A stretch of 64,000 nt of DNA from Miltoncostaea sp050250915 (GCA_050250915.1 JBFWNT010000016.1:1-64000), one strand, 5' to 3'; counted from the stretch's first letter, positions 38,261 through 47,569 are shown. Notes: generated from the sequence alone by a model not told the origin. A program made the numbers and translations.

Positions 38261-39534
38261 GAAACGCCCGCGGGCGGGCGGCGGCGCTCGCCGCCGCCGT
38301 CGCGCTCGCGGCCTTCCTCGCCCCGGCCGCAGCCCAGGCGGCCCCGGGCGACATCCAGTCGGTCCTCGACCGCTGGGGCGGTGCCAACCCGCAGACGACC
38401 GCCCTGGTGTGGCGGCTCGACGGGAACGGCGGCGGGACCCGGGTCGCCGGCTTCAGGGCCGACACCCCGCGCATCCCCGCCTCCACCATGAAGCTGGTGA
38501 CGAGCGCGGGTGCGCTGCTCGAGCTCGGCACCGGCTACCACTTCCGGACGACGCTGTCCGCGGGCCCATCGACGGTCCGGGCGGGCAAGGTGCTGCGCGG
38601 GCCCGTCTACATACGCGGTGCGGGCGATCCCGTCCTCGCCACCCGGTACTACGGCTCGGCGTACCTGCGCGGCCGGGCCACGCCGCTCAGCGACCTCGGG
38701 ACGGGCCTGAAGGCCACCGGCGTCCGTCTCGTCCGGGGGCCGATCATCGCCGACGAGAGCCTGTTCGACCGCAAACGGCTGGGTCCCGGCTGGCCCTCGT
38801 ACTACTCGCTCTACATGGCCCCGCTCTCGGCGCTGGCGATCAACCAGGACTACGCGGGGAGCGGGCGTGCGGCCTACGTCACGAACCCCACCCTCGCGGC
38901 GGGGCAGCGCCTGCGGGCCACGCTCCGGGGCGTCGGCGTGCAGCAGGTCGGCCCGCTCGAGGGAGGCGTCACCCCGCGGGGCGCCCGGGTGATCGCCACC
39001 GCCGTCTCCCCGCCGCTCCCGACGATCGTGCGGGCGATGAACCTCGACAGCGACAACTTCATCGCCGAGACCCTGGTCAAGGCCGTCGGCGCCTATCGCG
39101 CCGGCAACGGGAGCACGACGGCGGGCGTCCAGCACACGGACGCCCTGCTCACGCGGAAGGGCGTCCTCGGACCGGGCGACACCCTGGTGGACGGCTCCGG
39201 CCTCTCCCGCGGGAACCGCCTGGCCGCCTCGTCGCTCGTGCGCTTGATCGCGCAGGCCGACGCGGACCCCACCTGGGGCAAGGCCCTGGTCACCTCCCTC
39301 GCGCAGGGCGGGGAGGGCACACTGATCCGCCGCTTCACCACCGGCGTCGCCACCAAGCGGGTGCGGGCCAAGACCGGCTACCTGGACGGCGTCAGCGCCA
39401 TGGCCGGCAGGGTGGTCAGCAGGGGCGGCGACCATTACGCGTTCGCCCTGCTGATGAACTCGACCGACATCGGCGGCGCCCGCGCCGTGCAGGACAAGGT
39501 CGTGACCCTCCTCGCCGCGGGCGCGGAGGACTAG
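38257..39534 (+). CDS. dacB: D-alanyl-D-alanine carboxypeptidase/endopeptidase (PBP4, peptidase S13)
   Basis: An exported penicillin-binding protein. Catalytic motifs: PASTMKL (SxxK), DSDN (SxN) and RAKTGYLDG (KTG). A signal peptide (about ten residues in: AALAAAVALAAFLAPAAAQA) lies right after the stop of the small HTH-like gene, but no ATG, GTG, TTG or near-cognate codon precedes it in frame there. The coordinate given marks the first codon after the overlap and is not a proven start; GTG 38131 is the nearest canonical one and would add a 45-residue unlikely leader. It trims peptidoglycan cross-links outside the membrane. Confidence 0.8.
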   Translation, partial: LGNARGRAAALAAAVALAAFLAPAAAQAAPGDIQSVLDRWGGANPQTTALVWRLDGNGGGTRVAGFRADTPRIPASTMKLVTSAGALLELGTGYHFRTTLSAGPSTVRAGKVLRGPVYIRGAGDPVLATRYYGSAYLRGRATPLSDLGTGLKATGVRLVRGPIIADESLFDRKRLGPGWPSYYSLYMAPLSALAINQDYAGSGRAAYVTNPTLAAGQRLRATLRGVGVQQVGPLEGGVTPRGARVIATAVSPPLPTIVRAMNLDSDNFIAETLVKAVGAYRAGNGSTTAGVQHTDALLTRKGVLGPGDTLVDGSGLSRGNRLAASSLVRLIAQADADPTWGKALVTSLAQGGEGTLIRRFTTGVATKRVRAKTGYLDGVSAMAGRVVSRGGDHYAFALLMNSTDIGGARAVQDKVVTLLAAGAED

Positions 39535-41603
39535 GGGCCCCCGGAGGAATCCCCCCGGGACGGCACCTCGGCGCGGCCGTCCAGGATCGCCAGGAAGGCC
39601 GCCTCGTCCAGCACCGGGACGCCCGCCGACTCGGCCTTCGCGAGCTTGGTGCCCGGGTCGACGCCGGCGACCAGGAACGACGTCGACTTGCTCACCGATC
39701 CGGTCATCTTGCCGCCGGCGGCGGTGATCGCCCGCTTCACCTCGTCGCGGGAATAGGCCTCGAGGCCCCCGGTGACGACCACGCTGTGACCGGTGAGGGG
39801 TCCATCCGCGACGGGTGGCGGGACGTCCGACACCACCGTCAGCCCGGCCCCGCGCAGGCGCTCGAGCAGCTCGCGGTTGGCGTCGGAGGACAGGAACTCG
39901 CGGATCGACTCGGCCACCACGGGGCCGACGCCCTCGGCCTGGGCCAGCGCCTCCACGTCGGCCTGCAGCAGCGCGTCCAGCGACGGGCACACCGCCGCCA
40001 CCGCGTCGGCCGTCACGTCGCCCACGTGGCGGATCCCCAGGCCGTAGAGCAGCCGCGGCCACGGCCGCTCCTTGGAGCGCTCGACCGCGGCGATCAGGTT
40101 GTCGACCGAGACGTCCTTCCACCCCTCGCGGGCGATCAGCTCGTCGCGCCGGGACGGCAGGTCGTAGATGTCGGCGAAGCTCCCCAGCAGGCCGTCCCGG
40201 TAGAAGCTGCTGATCGTCTTCTCCCCCAGCCCCTCGATGTCCATCGCGCCGCGCGAGGCGAAGTGGAACAGGCCCTGCACGATCTGCGCGGGGCAGGACC
40301 GGTTGGGGCACCGGATCTGCACCTCGCCCGGCGGCTGGACCACCGGCGTGTCGCAGGCGGGGCAGCGGTCGGGCATCACGAATGGGCGCTCGTCGCCGGT
40401 GCGCTCCTGGGTGAGCGGCCCCACGACCTGCGGGATCACGTCCCCGGCCCGCTGCACGATGACCTTGTCGCCGATCATCAGCCCCTTGCGCGCCAGGTCC
40501 TCCTGGTTGTGGAGCGTCGCGAGCCGCACGGTCGCGCCGCCGACCGACACCGGCTCCAGCTCGGCGAACGGCACCAGGGCGCCGGTGCGGCCGATGCTCA
40601 CCATGATGTTGTTGAGCGTGGTGACGGCCGTGGTGGGCGCGAACTTGTAGGCGATCGCCCAGCGCGGGGCGCGGCCCACGGCGCCGAGGCGCTCCTGCAC
40701 GTCGATCTCGTCGATCTTCACGACGGCGCCGTCGATGTCGAAGTCCACCGAGCCGCGCCGCTCCTCCCAGGCGGCGCACGCCGCCTGGACCTCGTCGATC
40801 GCATCGACGACCGTGATGTCCGGGTTCACGCGGAATCCCGCGTCGCGAAGCCACTGGAGCGCCTCCGACTGGCGCGTGACCGATATCCCGTCGGCGTAGC
40901 CGAGCGAATAGCACCAGATCGAGAGCGGCCGCTCGGCGGTGGCCTTCGGGTCGAGCTGGCGCAGGCTGCCGGCGGCGGAGTTGCGCGGGTTCGCGAACGT
41001 GGGCAGCCCGGCGGCGGCGCGCGTCTCGTTGAGCTCGGCGAAGGCGGCGAGCGGCAGGTAGACCTCGCCGCGCACCTCCACCACGGGCGGCGGGGCGACG
41101 CCGTCCGGCAGCCGCAGGCGGGTGGGGATGGCGCGGATCGTGCGGAGGTTGGCGGTCACGTCCTCGCCCACCACGCCGTCGCCCCGTGTGGCGCCGCGCA
41201 CGAACACGCCGTCCTCGTAGACCAGGGAGATGGCCAGGCCGTCGATCTTCGGCTCCACCACGAAGTGGATCTCCCGGGACGCCATGCCCTCCTGCTCCAT
41301 CACCCGCCGGGCGCGGTCGTGCCAGGCGGTCAGCTCCTCGGCGCCGCGGGCGTTGGCCAGGCTGAGCATGGGGCGCGGGTGCTCGACGGGCGCGAACCGC
41401 TGGGAGGGCGCGGCCCCGACCCGCTGGGTGGGCGAGTCGGGGGTCGCCAGCTCGGGGTGCGCCGTCTCCAGCGCCTCCAGCTCCCGCATCCAGTCGTCGT
41501 AGACGATGTCCTCGACCGTCGGCTGGTCCAGGACGTAGTAGGCGTGGTTGGCCCCGTCGATCAGGCCGCGCAGCTCCGCGGCGCGATCGCCCGGCTCGCT
41601 CAC
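39531..41603 (-). CDS. ligA: NAD-dependent DNA ligase LigA
   Basis: A 690-residue ligase from GTG 41603, overlapping the HAD gene stop (GTGA). Ia domain with ANHAYYVLDQPTV, adenylation lysine in VVEPKIDGLAISL, OB-fold, zinc-finger cysteines (CPACDTP, CPNRSCPAQ), HhH repeats (GLGIRHVGD, EGVGPVVAES) and a C-terminal BRCT domain from about residue 610. Full length; seals nicks in replication and repair. Its stop overlaps convergent dacB by four bases. Confidence 0.97.
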   Translation of the reverse strand: MSEPGDRAAELRGLIDGANHAYYVLDQPTVEDIVYDDWMRELEALETAHPELATPDSPTQRVGAAPSQRFAPVEHPRPMLSLANARGAEELTAWHDRARRVMEQEGMASREIHFVVEPKIDGLAISLVYEDGVFVRGATRGDGVVGEDVTANLRTIRAIPTRLRLPDGVAPPPVVEVRGEVYLPLAAFAELNETRAAAGLPTFANPRNSAAGSLRQLDPKATAERPLSIWCYSLGYADGISVTRQSEALQWLRDAGFRVNPDITVVDAIDEVQAACAAWEERRGSVDFDIDGAVVKIDEIDVQERLGAVGRAPRWAIAYKFAPTTAVTTLNNIMVSIGRTGALVPFAELEPVSVGGATVRLATLHNQEDLARKGLMIGDKVIVQRAGDVIPQVVGPLTQERTGDERPFVMPDRCPACDTPVVQPPGEVQIRCPNRSCPAQIVQGLFHFASRGAMDIEGLGEKTISSFYRDGLLGSFADIYDLPSRRDELIAREGWKDVSVDNLIAAVERSKERPWPRLLYGLGIRHVGDVTADAVAAVCPSLDALLQADVEALAQAEGVGPVVAESIREFLSSDANRELLERLRGAGLTVVSDVPPPVADGPLTGHSVVVTGGLEAYSRDEVKRAITAAGGKMTGSVSKSTSFLVAGVDPGTKLAKAESAGVPVLDEAAFLAILDGRAEVPSRGDSSGGP

Positions 41604-42253
41604 CCCGCCTCCCCCCGGCACGCCAGGAGCATCCCGGCCGGCGTGTCGGCCACCAGGTCCGGCTCCAAGGAGAGCAGCTCGTGCGGCGGGAAGAAGCCCC
41701 ACGTCACGGCGATCGTGGTGAGTCCGGCGGCACGCCCGGCGATCATGTCGAACGGCGCGTCGCCCACGTAGCAGGCGCCCTCGGGGCCGGCGCCGAGGCG
41801 CCGCAGCCCCTCCAGGAGGGGGTCCGGCTCGGGCTTGTGGCGCTCGGTGTCCTCCGCCGCGATCACCACGTCGAACAGGTCCCGCAGCGTGGGCAGCACC
41901 CCCCAGGCCAGGTCGACGGCGTCGTGGCTCTTGGAGGTCACGATGCCGAGCCGCCTCCCGTCGTCCTTGAGCGCGCGGAGGACCGCCTCCACCCCGTCGT
42001 ACGCCAGCAGCAGCGCCGACGTGTTGGCGTGGTTCCACGTCCGGTAGACGTCGTAGAGCTCCTGGGCCCGGTCGGGGTCGAACACCGCCATCTGCTCGAT
42101 GAGGGGGCGGCCGACGTTGGCGACCAGGCGCTCGTCCTCCCAGTCCTGGCCGAGCACCGTGCGGACCGCGTGGCGGTGCGACTCGCGGATGAGCGCCACC
42201 GAGTCGATGACGGTCCCGTCCAGGTCGAACAGGATGGGGTCGAAGCCCGTCAC
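41600..42253 (-). CDS. HAD-family phosphatase (PpaX/phosphoglycolate phosphatase-like)
   Basis: A 217-residue HAD hydrolase: motif I FDLDGTVIDS, motif II GIVTSKS, motif III lysine in RHKPEPDPL and motif IV YVGDAPFDM, with a helical cap between. It dephosphorylates small phosphometabolites or hydrolyses pyrophosphate. GTG 42253 overlaps the surE stop; it in turn overlaps ligA, forming a surE-HAD-ligA operon. Confidence 0.9.
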   Translation of the reverse strand: MTGFDPILFDLDGTVIDSVALIRESHRHAVRTVLGQDWEDERLVANVGRPLIEQMAVFDPDRAQELYDVYRTWNHANTSALLLAYDGVEAVLRALKDDGRRLGIVTSKSHDAVDLAWGVLPTLRDLFDVVIAAEDTERHKPEPDPLLEGLRRLGAGPEGACYVGDAPFDMIAGRAAGLTTIAVTWGFFPPHELLSLEPDLVADTPAGMLLACRGEAG

Positions 42254-43080
42254 GCGCTCCGGGGGGCGGCCCCGACGCCGAGCAGGGCGGCCAGCTCCAA
42301 CGCCTCCACCGCCTCCATGCTCGCCAGGTCGGTCAGGTTGAAGTGCAGCGGCGTGACCGAGATCGCGCCATCCTCGATGGCGGCGAAGTCGGTCCCCTCC
42401 TCCCGCCGGTGCGACGCGACCCCGCCGTAGATCGTGTACCGCCGCCTGCCGCCCTGCTCGTCCAGCAGGGTCAACTCGTCGTTGTACTTGCGGCGGCCCA
42501 GGCGGGTCACGGCGGCGCCGGTGACCGCCTCGGGCGGCAGGCCGGGGGCGTTGATGTTGAGCACCACGCCCTCCGGGAAGTCCGGCTGCAGCAGCCGCGG
42601 CGCGACCGCCGCGGCGAAGGCGCCCGCGGCCCGGAAGTCGTAGGCCCGGTCGTCCCACTGGTCGGCGGTCGCGGCGTTCACGGCGTGGGCCGAGACCGCG
42701 AGCGCGGGGATGCCGAGCAGCGTGCCCTCCAGGGCGGCGGCCACCGTGCCGGAGTAGGTGACGTCGTCGCCCAGGTTGAGCCCGAGGTTGATGCCGCTCA
42801 CGATCAGGTCGGGGTGCCGGTCCAGGAGCCCCAGGGCGGCGAACCGCACGCAGTCCACGGGGGTGCCGTCGGTGGCGAGGGCGCTGGTGCCGTCGGCCAG
42901 GGCGACCTCCTCCACGTGGAGGGGGTTGTGGATCGTGATCCCCCGGCCGATGGCGCTGCGGTTGGAGTCCGGGGCGATGACGCTGACGTCTCCGACCGAC
43001 CTGAGCGCCTGCGCGAGGGCCAGGAGTCCCGCGGAGTGGACGCCGTCGTCGTTGGTGACGAGGATGTGCGGCACGGACAT
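42250..43080 (-). CDS. surE: 5'/3'-nucleotidase SurE
   Basis: A 276-residue SurE from ATG 43080 (MSVPHILVTNDDG). Metal ligands are in LVTNDDGVHSAG (D-D), APDSNRSAIG, and the conserved DLIVSGINLGLNLGDDVTYSGTV. The C terminus carries a family-typical TDFAAIEDGAISVTPL strand. A phosphatase acting on nucleoside monophosphates, first gene of the surE-HAD-ligA run. Confidence 0.95.
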   Translation of the reverse strand: MSVPHILVTNDDGVHSAGLLALAQALRSVGDVSVIAPDSNRSAIGRGITIHNPLHVEEVALADGTSALATDGTPVDCVRFAALGLLDRHPDLIVSGINLGLNLGDDVTYSGTVAAALEGTLLGIPALAVSAHAVNAATADQWDDRAYDFRAAGAFAAAVAPRLLQPDFPEGVVLNINAPGLPPEAVTGAAVTRLGRRKYNDELTLLDEQGGRRRYTIYGGVASHRREEGTDFAAIEDGAISVTPLHFNLTDLASMEAVEALELAALLGVGAAPRSA

Positions 43081-43112
43081 CCAGCGTAGCGGCTGACGAG
43101 GGGGGTGGACCC

Positions 43113-43976
43113 TTGGACACGACCGGCGTTGCGCAACGGTACTTCGACGCCTGGAACGCCCACGACCGGGAGGCGGTGGCGGCGGCGTTCGCACCGGATG
43201 GCGTCTACCGCGACCCGACCGTCCCCGACGGGCTCGACCCGAGCGGGACGGGCGCCTACGCCGCGGGGCTCTGGTCGGCGTTCCCGGACCTGGCGTTCGC
43301 GGTGGACGACCTCGTCGCGGAGGGCGACACGCTGTGGGCGCGGTGGACGATGAGCGGCACCGACACCGGTGGCCTGAGCGGCCTGCCGCCCACGGGGCGG
43401 CCGATCGCGGTGGAGGGCGCCGACCTGATCCACGTGGCCGGCGACGGAGTGGCCTCTGTGCAGGGCTTCTTCGACAGCGGGGCCGTGCCCCGGCAGCTCG
43501 GGATGCAGGTGGTGGTGCAGCCGGATCAGGCCGGGCCGTTCCGCTTCGGCACCTCCGTCTGGGTCTCGAAGGACGGCGGCGAGCCGGGGGCGGTGAGCCT
43601 GACGGTGCTCGAGGCGAGCGGCCCCGAGGCCCAGCAGGAGGTCCGCGAGCGCACGCAGGGCGTCGTCGGCTCCCTGATGGCGGAGCCGGGCTTCAAGAGC
43701 GTCCTGCTCGCGACCGTGGGACCGCGCATGTACACGATCTCGGCGTGGGAGACGGCCGACGACGTCGCCGCGATCCGCCGCAACGGCCCGCACATCGACG
43801 CGGCGGCGCGGTTCTTCGGGGACGGCCTCGCGACCGGCGGCCAGACCGGGGTGTGGACCCCGCACCGCGTGAACGGCATGTGGGTGCGGTGCGCCGACTG
43901 CCGCGAGATGGTCCCCGCGGAGGGCGGCCGATGCGCCGCGGGGCACGAACTGCCGCCGGCGCCGGCCTACTGGTAG
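43113..43976 (+). CDS. SnoaL-like ester cyclase fused to an ABM-like domain and a C-terminal zinc-ribbon-like tail
   Basis: A 287-residue three-part protein starting at TTG 43113 behind GAGGGGGG. Residues 1-130: SnoaL polyketide-cyclase fold (YFDAWNAHDREAVAAAF, LSGLPPTGRPIAVEGADL). Residues about 140-250: a ferredoxin-like antibiotic-monooxygenase-type domain (EPGFKSVLLATVGPRMYTISAWET). The end, CADCREM...GGRCAAGHELP, has CxxC plus C and H, like a small zinc ribbon. The fusion is unusual; enzymatic role unknown. The last ten bases overlap truA. Confidence 0.75.
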   Translation: MDTTGVAQRYFDAWNAHDREAVAAAFAPDGVYRDPTVPDGLDPSGTGAYAAGLWSAFPDLAFAVDDLVAEGDTLWARWTMSGTDTGGLSGLPPTGRPIAVEGADLIHVAGDGVASVQGFFDSGAVPRQLGMQVVVQPDQAGPFRFGTSVWVSKDGGEPGAVSLTVLEASGPEAQQEVRERTQGVVGSLMAEPGFKSVLLATVGPRMYTISAWETADDVAAIRRNGPHIDAAARFFGDGLATGGQTGVWTPHRVNGMWVRCADCREMVPAEGGRCAAGHELPPAPAYW

Positions 43977-44719
43977 CGGACCGCGACCAGCGTCAGGGGG
44001 TGGGCCGGCGCCGTCGGCCCGGCCGCCCCCCGCGGCGCCCCGCCGAGCAGCGCCGCCACCCGCCCGGGCTCCCAGGCGCCGCGGCCCACGAGCAGCATCG
44101 TCCCGACCGCGACGCGCACCATGTGGCGCAGGAAGGCGTCGGCCTCCAGCACCAGCACCAGCTCGTCCTCGCGCCGCTCCCAGCGGCACTCGGCGACGGT
44201 GCGGTCGAAGAACACGTGCTCCGTGCGCGTGGGCGTGAACGCGCGGAAGTCGTGCTGCCCCACCAGAAGGGCGGCAGCCTCCTCCAGGCGTCCCTCGTCG
44301 AGCGGCGCGGGGTGGTGCAACACCCGGCCGGCGCGCAGCGGCGAGGGCGGGCCGGTGAGGACCCGGTACTCGTAACGGCGGGCCACGGCGTCGCGGCGGG
44401 CGTCGAAGCCCGCCGGCGCGTCCACGACGGCGCGGACGGCCAGGTCGTCCGGCAGCAGGCCGTTGAGGCCGCGCAGGATGCGACCGGCGGGCAGTTGGCT
44501 CCCGGTGGGGACGCTCGCGACCTGTCCGGATGCGTGCACGCCGGCGTCGGTGCGGCCGGCGACGGTCACCTCGGCCGGCTCGCGCAGGAGCGTCCCGAGG
44601 GCGTCGCGCAGCACGCCCTCGACGGTGCGGAGCCCGGGCTGGGAGGCCCAGCCCGAGAACCGCGATCCGTCGTACTCGAGTTCCAGGCGGAGGACCCGCC
44701 CGGCGGGCGGGTCCGCCAC
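43967..44719 (-). CDS. truA: tRNA pseudouridine(38-40) synthase TruA
   Basis: A 250-residue TruA with the catalytic aspartate in VAGRTDAGVHASGQV, plus YEYRVLTGP and FLRHMVRVAVGTML. GTG start 5 bases after rplQ; last gene of the ribosomal run, a common position for truA. Confidence 0.95.
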   Translation of the reverse strand: MADPPAGRVLRLELEYDGSRFSGWASQPGLRTVEGVLRDALGTLLREPAEVTVAGRTDAGVHASGQVASVPTGSQLPAGRILRGLNGLLPDDLAVRAVVDAPAGFDARRDAVARRYEYRVLTGPPSPLRAGRVLHHPAPLDEGRLEEAAALLVGQHDFRAFTPTRTEHVFFDRTVAECRWERREDELVLVLEADAFLRHMVRVAVGTMLLVGRGAWEPGRVAALLGGAPRGAAGPTAPAHPLTLVAVRYQ

Positions 44720-44724
44720 GGGGA

Positions 44725-45102
44725 CTACCGCGTGGCGGCCGCCGGGACGTCCTTCGACAGCTCCAGGAGCACCATCGGCGCCGCGTCACCCTGGCGCGGG
44801 CCGAGCTTCAGCGTGCGGGTGTAGCCGCCCTGGACGTCGCTGAACGCGGGACCGACCACGTCGAAGAGGTGGTACGTGATGTCCTTGTTGCGCAGGAGCG
44901 CGACCGCCTGGCGCCGGGAGTGCAGCGTGTTCTGCTTGGCGAGGGTGATCGCCTTCTCCGCGATGCCGCGCGCCAGCTTGGCCTTGGGGGCCGTCGTCTG
45001 GATGCGACCGTGCGTCAGCAGGGCCGTCGCGAGGTTCGCGCCCATCGCCTGCCGGTGCGACGATGAGCGGTTGAGCTTGGGGCCTGCATTGCGGTGGCGC
45101 AC
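44725..45102 (-). CDS. rplQ: 50S ribosomal protein bL17
   Basis: A 125-residue bL17. MRHRNAGPKLNRSSSHRQAM is the diagnostic N terminus, with ATALLTHGRIQTT following. It lines the exit tunnel surface. It lies 15 bases after rpoA, the conserved rpoA-rplQ pair. Confidence 0.98.
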   Translation of the reverse strand: MRHRNAGPKLNRSSSHRQAMGANLATALLTHGRIQTTAPKAKLARGIAEKAITLAKQNTLHSRRQAVALLRNKDITYHLFDVVGPAFSDVQGGYTRTLKLGPRQGDAAPMVLLELSKDVPAAATR

Positions 45103-45117
45103 GGTCGGTCTCCTGGC

Positions 45118-46059
45118 CTACTCGTCGTCGCTGCGCAGGCCGAGGCCGTGCGCGGCGAGGTTCTCCTTGACCTCTTCGATGCTCTTCTTCCCGAAGTTCG
45201 GGATGGCCGACAGCTCGGATTCCGTCTTCGAGATCAGGTCGCCGATGGTCTCGACGCCGACGCGCTTGAGGCAGTTGTAGCTGCGCACGCCCAGCTCGAG
45301 CTCCTCGATCATGATGTCGTGCATCCCGCCGCCGGCGGGGACCTCCTCGACGGCCGGCTCGCCCAGGAGCTTCGTGCTCTCCGGGTCGGCGAAGATCGCG
45401 AGGCGCCCGATGAGCGTCTCGGCGGCCTCCGCGATGGCGCCGCGGGGGTCGACGCTGCCGTCGGTCTGGATCTCGAGCAGCAGCTTGTCGTAGTCGGTGC
45501 GCTGGCCGACGCGGGCCGGGCTCACCTCGTAGCGGACGCGCAGGACCGGGGAGAAGTTCGAGTCCACCGGGATCACGCCGATCGTGGTGCCCGGGCCCTT
45601 GTTCTGCTCGGCCGGCACGTAGCCGCGACCGCGGCTGATCGTGAGGATCATGTCCAGGCGCGAACCCGCCTCGAGCGTCGCGATCTCGAGGTCCGGGTTC
45701 AGGATCTCGAGGTCCGCGGGGGCCGAGATGTCGGCGGCCGTGACGGCGCCGGGGCCGACCTTGGACAGCTCCACCTCGATCTCGCCGACCTCGCCGTGGA
45801 GGCGGCAGACCAGCTCGCGGAGGTTGAGGATGATGTCGGTGACGTCCTCGCGGACGCCGGCGATGGTGGTGAACTCATGCTGGACCCCCTCGATCCGCAC
45901 CGAGGTCACCGCCGCCCCCTCGAGGGAGGACAGCAGCACGCGGCGCAGGCTGTTGCCGAAGGTGTGTCCGAAGCCGCGGTCGAGCGGCTCGACCTCGAAC
46001 CGGCCGAGCGTGTCGCTGACAGGGTCGTAGGTCATGCGGGGGGACTGGATGTCGAGCAC
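45118..46059 (-). CDS. rpoA: DNA-directed RNA polymerase subunit alpha
   Basis: A 313-residue alpha subunit from GTG 46059, with AAGGAG 4 bases upstream. The N-terminal assembly domain contains RGFGHTFGNSLRRVLLSSLEG, and the C-terminal domain LELGVRSYNCLKRVGV and NFGKKSIEEVKENLAAHGL, the part that contacts UP elements and activators. Normal length. Confidence 0.98.
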   Translation of the reverse strand: MLDIQSPRMTYDPVSDTLGRFEVEPLDRGFGHTFGNSLRRVLLSSLEGAAVTSVRIEGVQHEFTTIAGVREDVTDIILNLRELVCRLHGEVGEIEVELSKVGPGAVTAADISAPADLEILNPDLEIATLEAGSRLDMILTISRGRGYVPAEQNKGPGTTIGVIPVDSNFSPVLRVRYEVSPARVGQRTDYDKLLLEIQTDGSVDPRGAIAEAAETLIGRLAIFADPESTKLLGEPAVEEVPAGGGMHDIMIEELELGVRSYNCLKRVGVETIGDLISKTESELSAIPNFGKKSIEEVKENLAAHGLGLRSDDE

Positions 46060-46159
46060 GTGACTCCTTGCCTCCGGCACGGGGCCGGATCGTGGTGACA
46101 GCGGGACCAGGCATCGGCCCCGTCCCCGTCACGGGAGGGGCCCTCGCCGGCGGCCCTGC

Positions 46160-46762
46160 CTACTTCGAGTAGTACTCCACGATGAGCTGCTCGCTCACCT
46201 GGGTGTCGATCTCCGAGCGCTCGGGGGCCTTCAGGACCTTCCCGTTCAGCGCGTCGTAGTCGGCCTGCAGCCACGGGGCCACGGACGCCACCAGCTCGGT
46301 GGCCGCCCGGATGATCGGCTCCGCGCTGGACCCCTGCTTCACGGTGATGACGTCGTCCGCCTTCACCTGGTAGCTGGGGATGTCCACCTTCCGCCCGTTC
46401 ACCCGGAAGTGGCCGTGGTTCACGAGCTGCCGGGCCTGGCGGCGGGTGGCCGCGAAGCCGAGGCGGTAGACGACGTTGTCGAGCCGCATCTCGAGCATCC
46501 GGAGGAGGTTCTCGCCCGTGATGCCCTGCTGGCGGTTGGCCTTCTCGTAGTAGCGGCGGAACTGCTTCTCGAGCAGCCCGTAGTAGCGGCGCGTCTTCTG
46601 CTTCTCGCGGAGCTGGAGGAGGTACTCGCTCTGGCGGATGCGGCCGCGGCCGTGCTCGCCGGGCGGGTACGGGCGCCGGTCCAGGTACTTCTGCGCCTTG
46701 TCGGTGAGGGCGAAGCCCTCGCGGCGCGACTGCTTGACGGTGGGGCCGGTGTAGCGGGCCAT
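46160..46762 (-). CDS. rpsD: 30S ribosomal protein uS4
   Basis: A 200-residue uS4 starting MARYTGPTVKQSRREGF. The S4 RNA-binding domain is seen at RLDNVVYRLGFAATRRQARQ. The N terminus lacks the zinc-binding cysteines found in some uS4 proteins (C-minus form). Between rpsK and rpoA. Confidence 0.98.
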   Translation of the reverse strand: MARYTGPTVKQSRREGFALTDKAQKYLDRRPYPPGEHGRGRIRQSEYLLQLREKQKTRRYYGLLEKQFRRYYEKANRQQGITGENLLRMLEMRLDNVVYRLGFAATRRQARQLVNHGHFRVNGRKVDIPSYQVKADDVITVKQGSSAEPIIRAATELVASVAPWLQADYDALNGKVLKAPERSEIDTQVSEQLIVEYYSK

Positions 46763-46764
46763 GC

Positions 46765-47163
46765 TCAGACCCTCCGCCGCTTGCGCGGCCGGCAGCCGTT
46801 GTGCGGGACGGGCGAGACGTCGGTCACGGAGGCGACCTCGATGCCGGCCGCCTGGAGGGAGCGGATGGCCGTCTCGCGGCCGGAGCCGGGGCCCTTCACG
46901 TAGACGTCGACCTTCTGGAGCCCGTGCTCCATCCCCTTGCGCGCGGCCGAGTCGGCCGTGACCTGGGCGGCGTACGGCGTGCTCTTGCGGGACCCCTTGA
47001 ACCCGGCCGAGCCGGCGGTCTCCCACGCGATCACGTTGCCCTGCTTGTCGGTCAGCGTGACGATCGTGTTGTTGAACGACGTCTTGATGTGGGCGTTGCC
47101 CACGGGGATGTTCTTCCGCGTGCGGCGGCGGGTGCGGCCGCGGGTCACCTTCTGGCGTGCCAA
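46765..47163 (-). CDS. rpsK: 30S ribosomal protein uS11
   Basis: A 132-residue uS11 starting at TTG 47163 behind GAGGAG. IKTSFNNTIVTLTD and the C-terminal VSPVPHNGCRPRKRRRV are characteristic. Two-base gap to rpsD. Confidence 0.98.
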   Translation of the reverse strand: MARQKVTRGRTRRRTRKNIPVGNAHIKTSFNNTIVTLTDKQGNVIAWETAGSAGFKGSRKSTPYAAQVTADSAARKGMEHGLQKVDVYVKGPGSGRETAIRSLQAAGIEVASVTDVSPVPHNGCRPRKRRRV

Positions 47164-47197
47164 CGCGCTCCTCGGTCCTGGTCGGTTTCTCGGGCTC

Positions 47198-47569
47198 TCA
47201 GCTCTTGCGCTGCTTGCCCACGGTGCGCTTCGGGCCCTTGCGCGTGCGCGCGTTGGTCTTCGTGCGCTGGCCGCGCACCGGGAGCCCGCGCCGGTGGCGC
47301 AGGCCGCGGTAACAGCCGATCTCCATCAGGCGCTTCATGTCGTTCGAGCGCTCGCGGCGGAGGTCGCCCTCGACCACCAGGGTCTTCTCGATCACGTCGC
47401 GGAGGCGCGCGATCTCCTCCTCGGTGAGGTCGCGGACGTAGGTGTCGCGGTTGATCCCCGTCTCCTCCAGCACCTTGTTGGCCGTCGGGCGGCCGATGCC
47501 GTAGACGTAGGTCAGGCCGATCTCCACGCGCTTCTCGCGCGGGATGTTGACGCCGGCGATGCGCGCCAT
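47198..47569 (-). CDS. rpsM: 30S ribosomal protein uS13
   Basis: A 123-residue uS13 starting MARIAGVNIPREKRVEI, with the helix-two-turn-helix YVYGIGRPTANKVLEETGI and the basic RGLPVRGQRTKTNARTRKG tail. Its ATG overlaps the rpmJ stop (TGATG). Confidence 0.98.
   Translation of the reverse strand: MARIAGVNIPREKRVEIGLTYVYGIGRPTANKVLEETGINRDTYVRDLTEEEIARLRDVIEKTLVVEGDLRRERSNDMKRLMEIGCYRGLRHRRGLPVRGQRTKTNARTRKGPKRTVGKQRKS

Noticed and set aside
38257..40914. 885-codon minus-strand ORF overlapping ligA and dacB
   Set aside because: Wrong frame of ligA followed by antisense of dacB; no recognisable domain.
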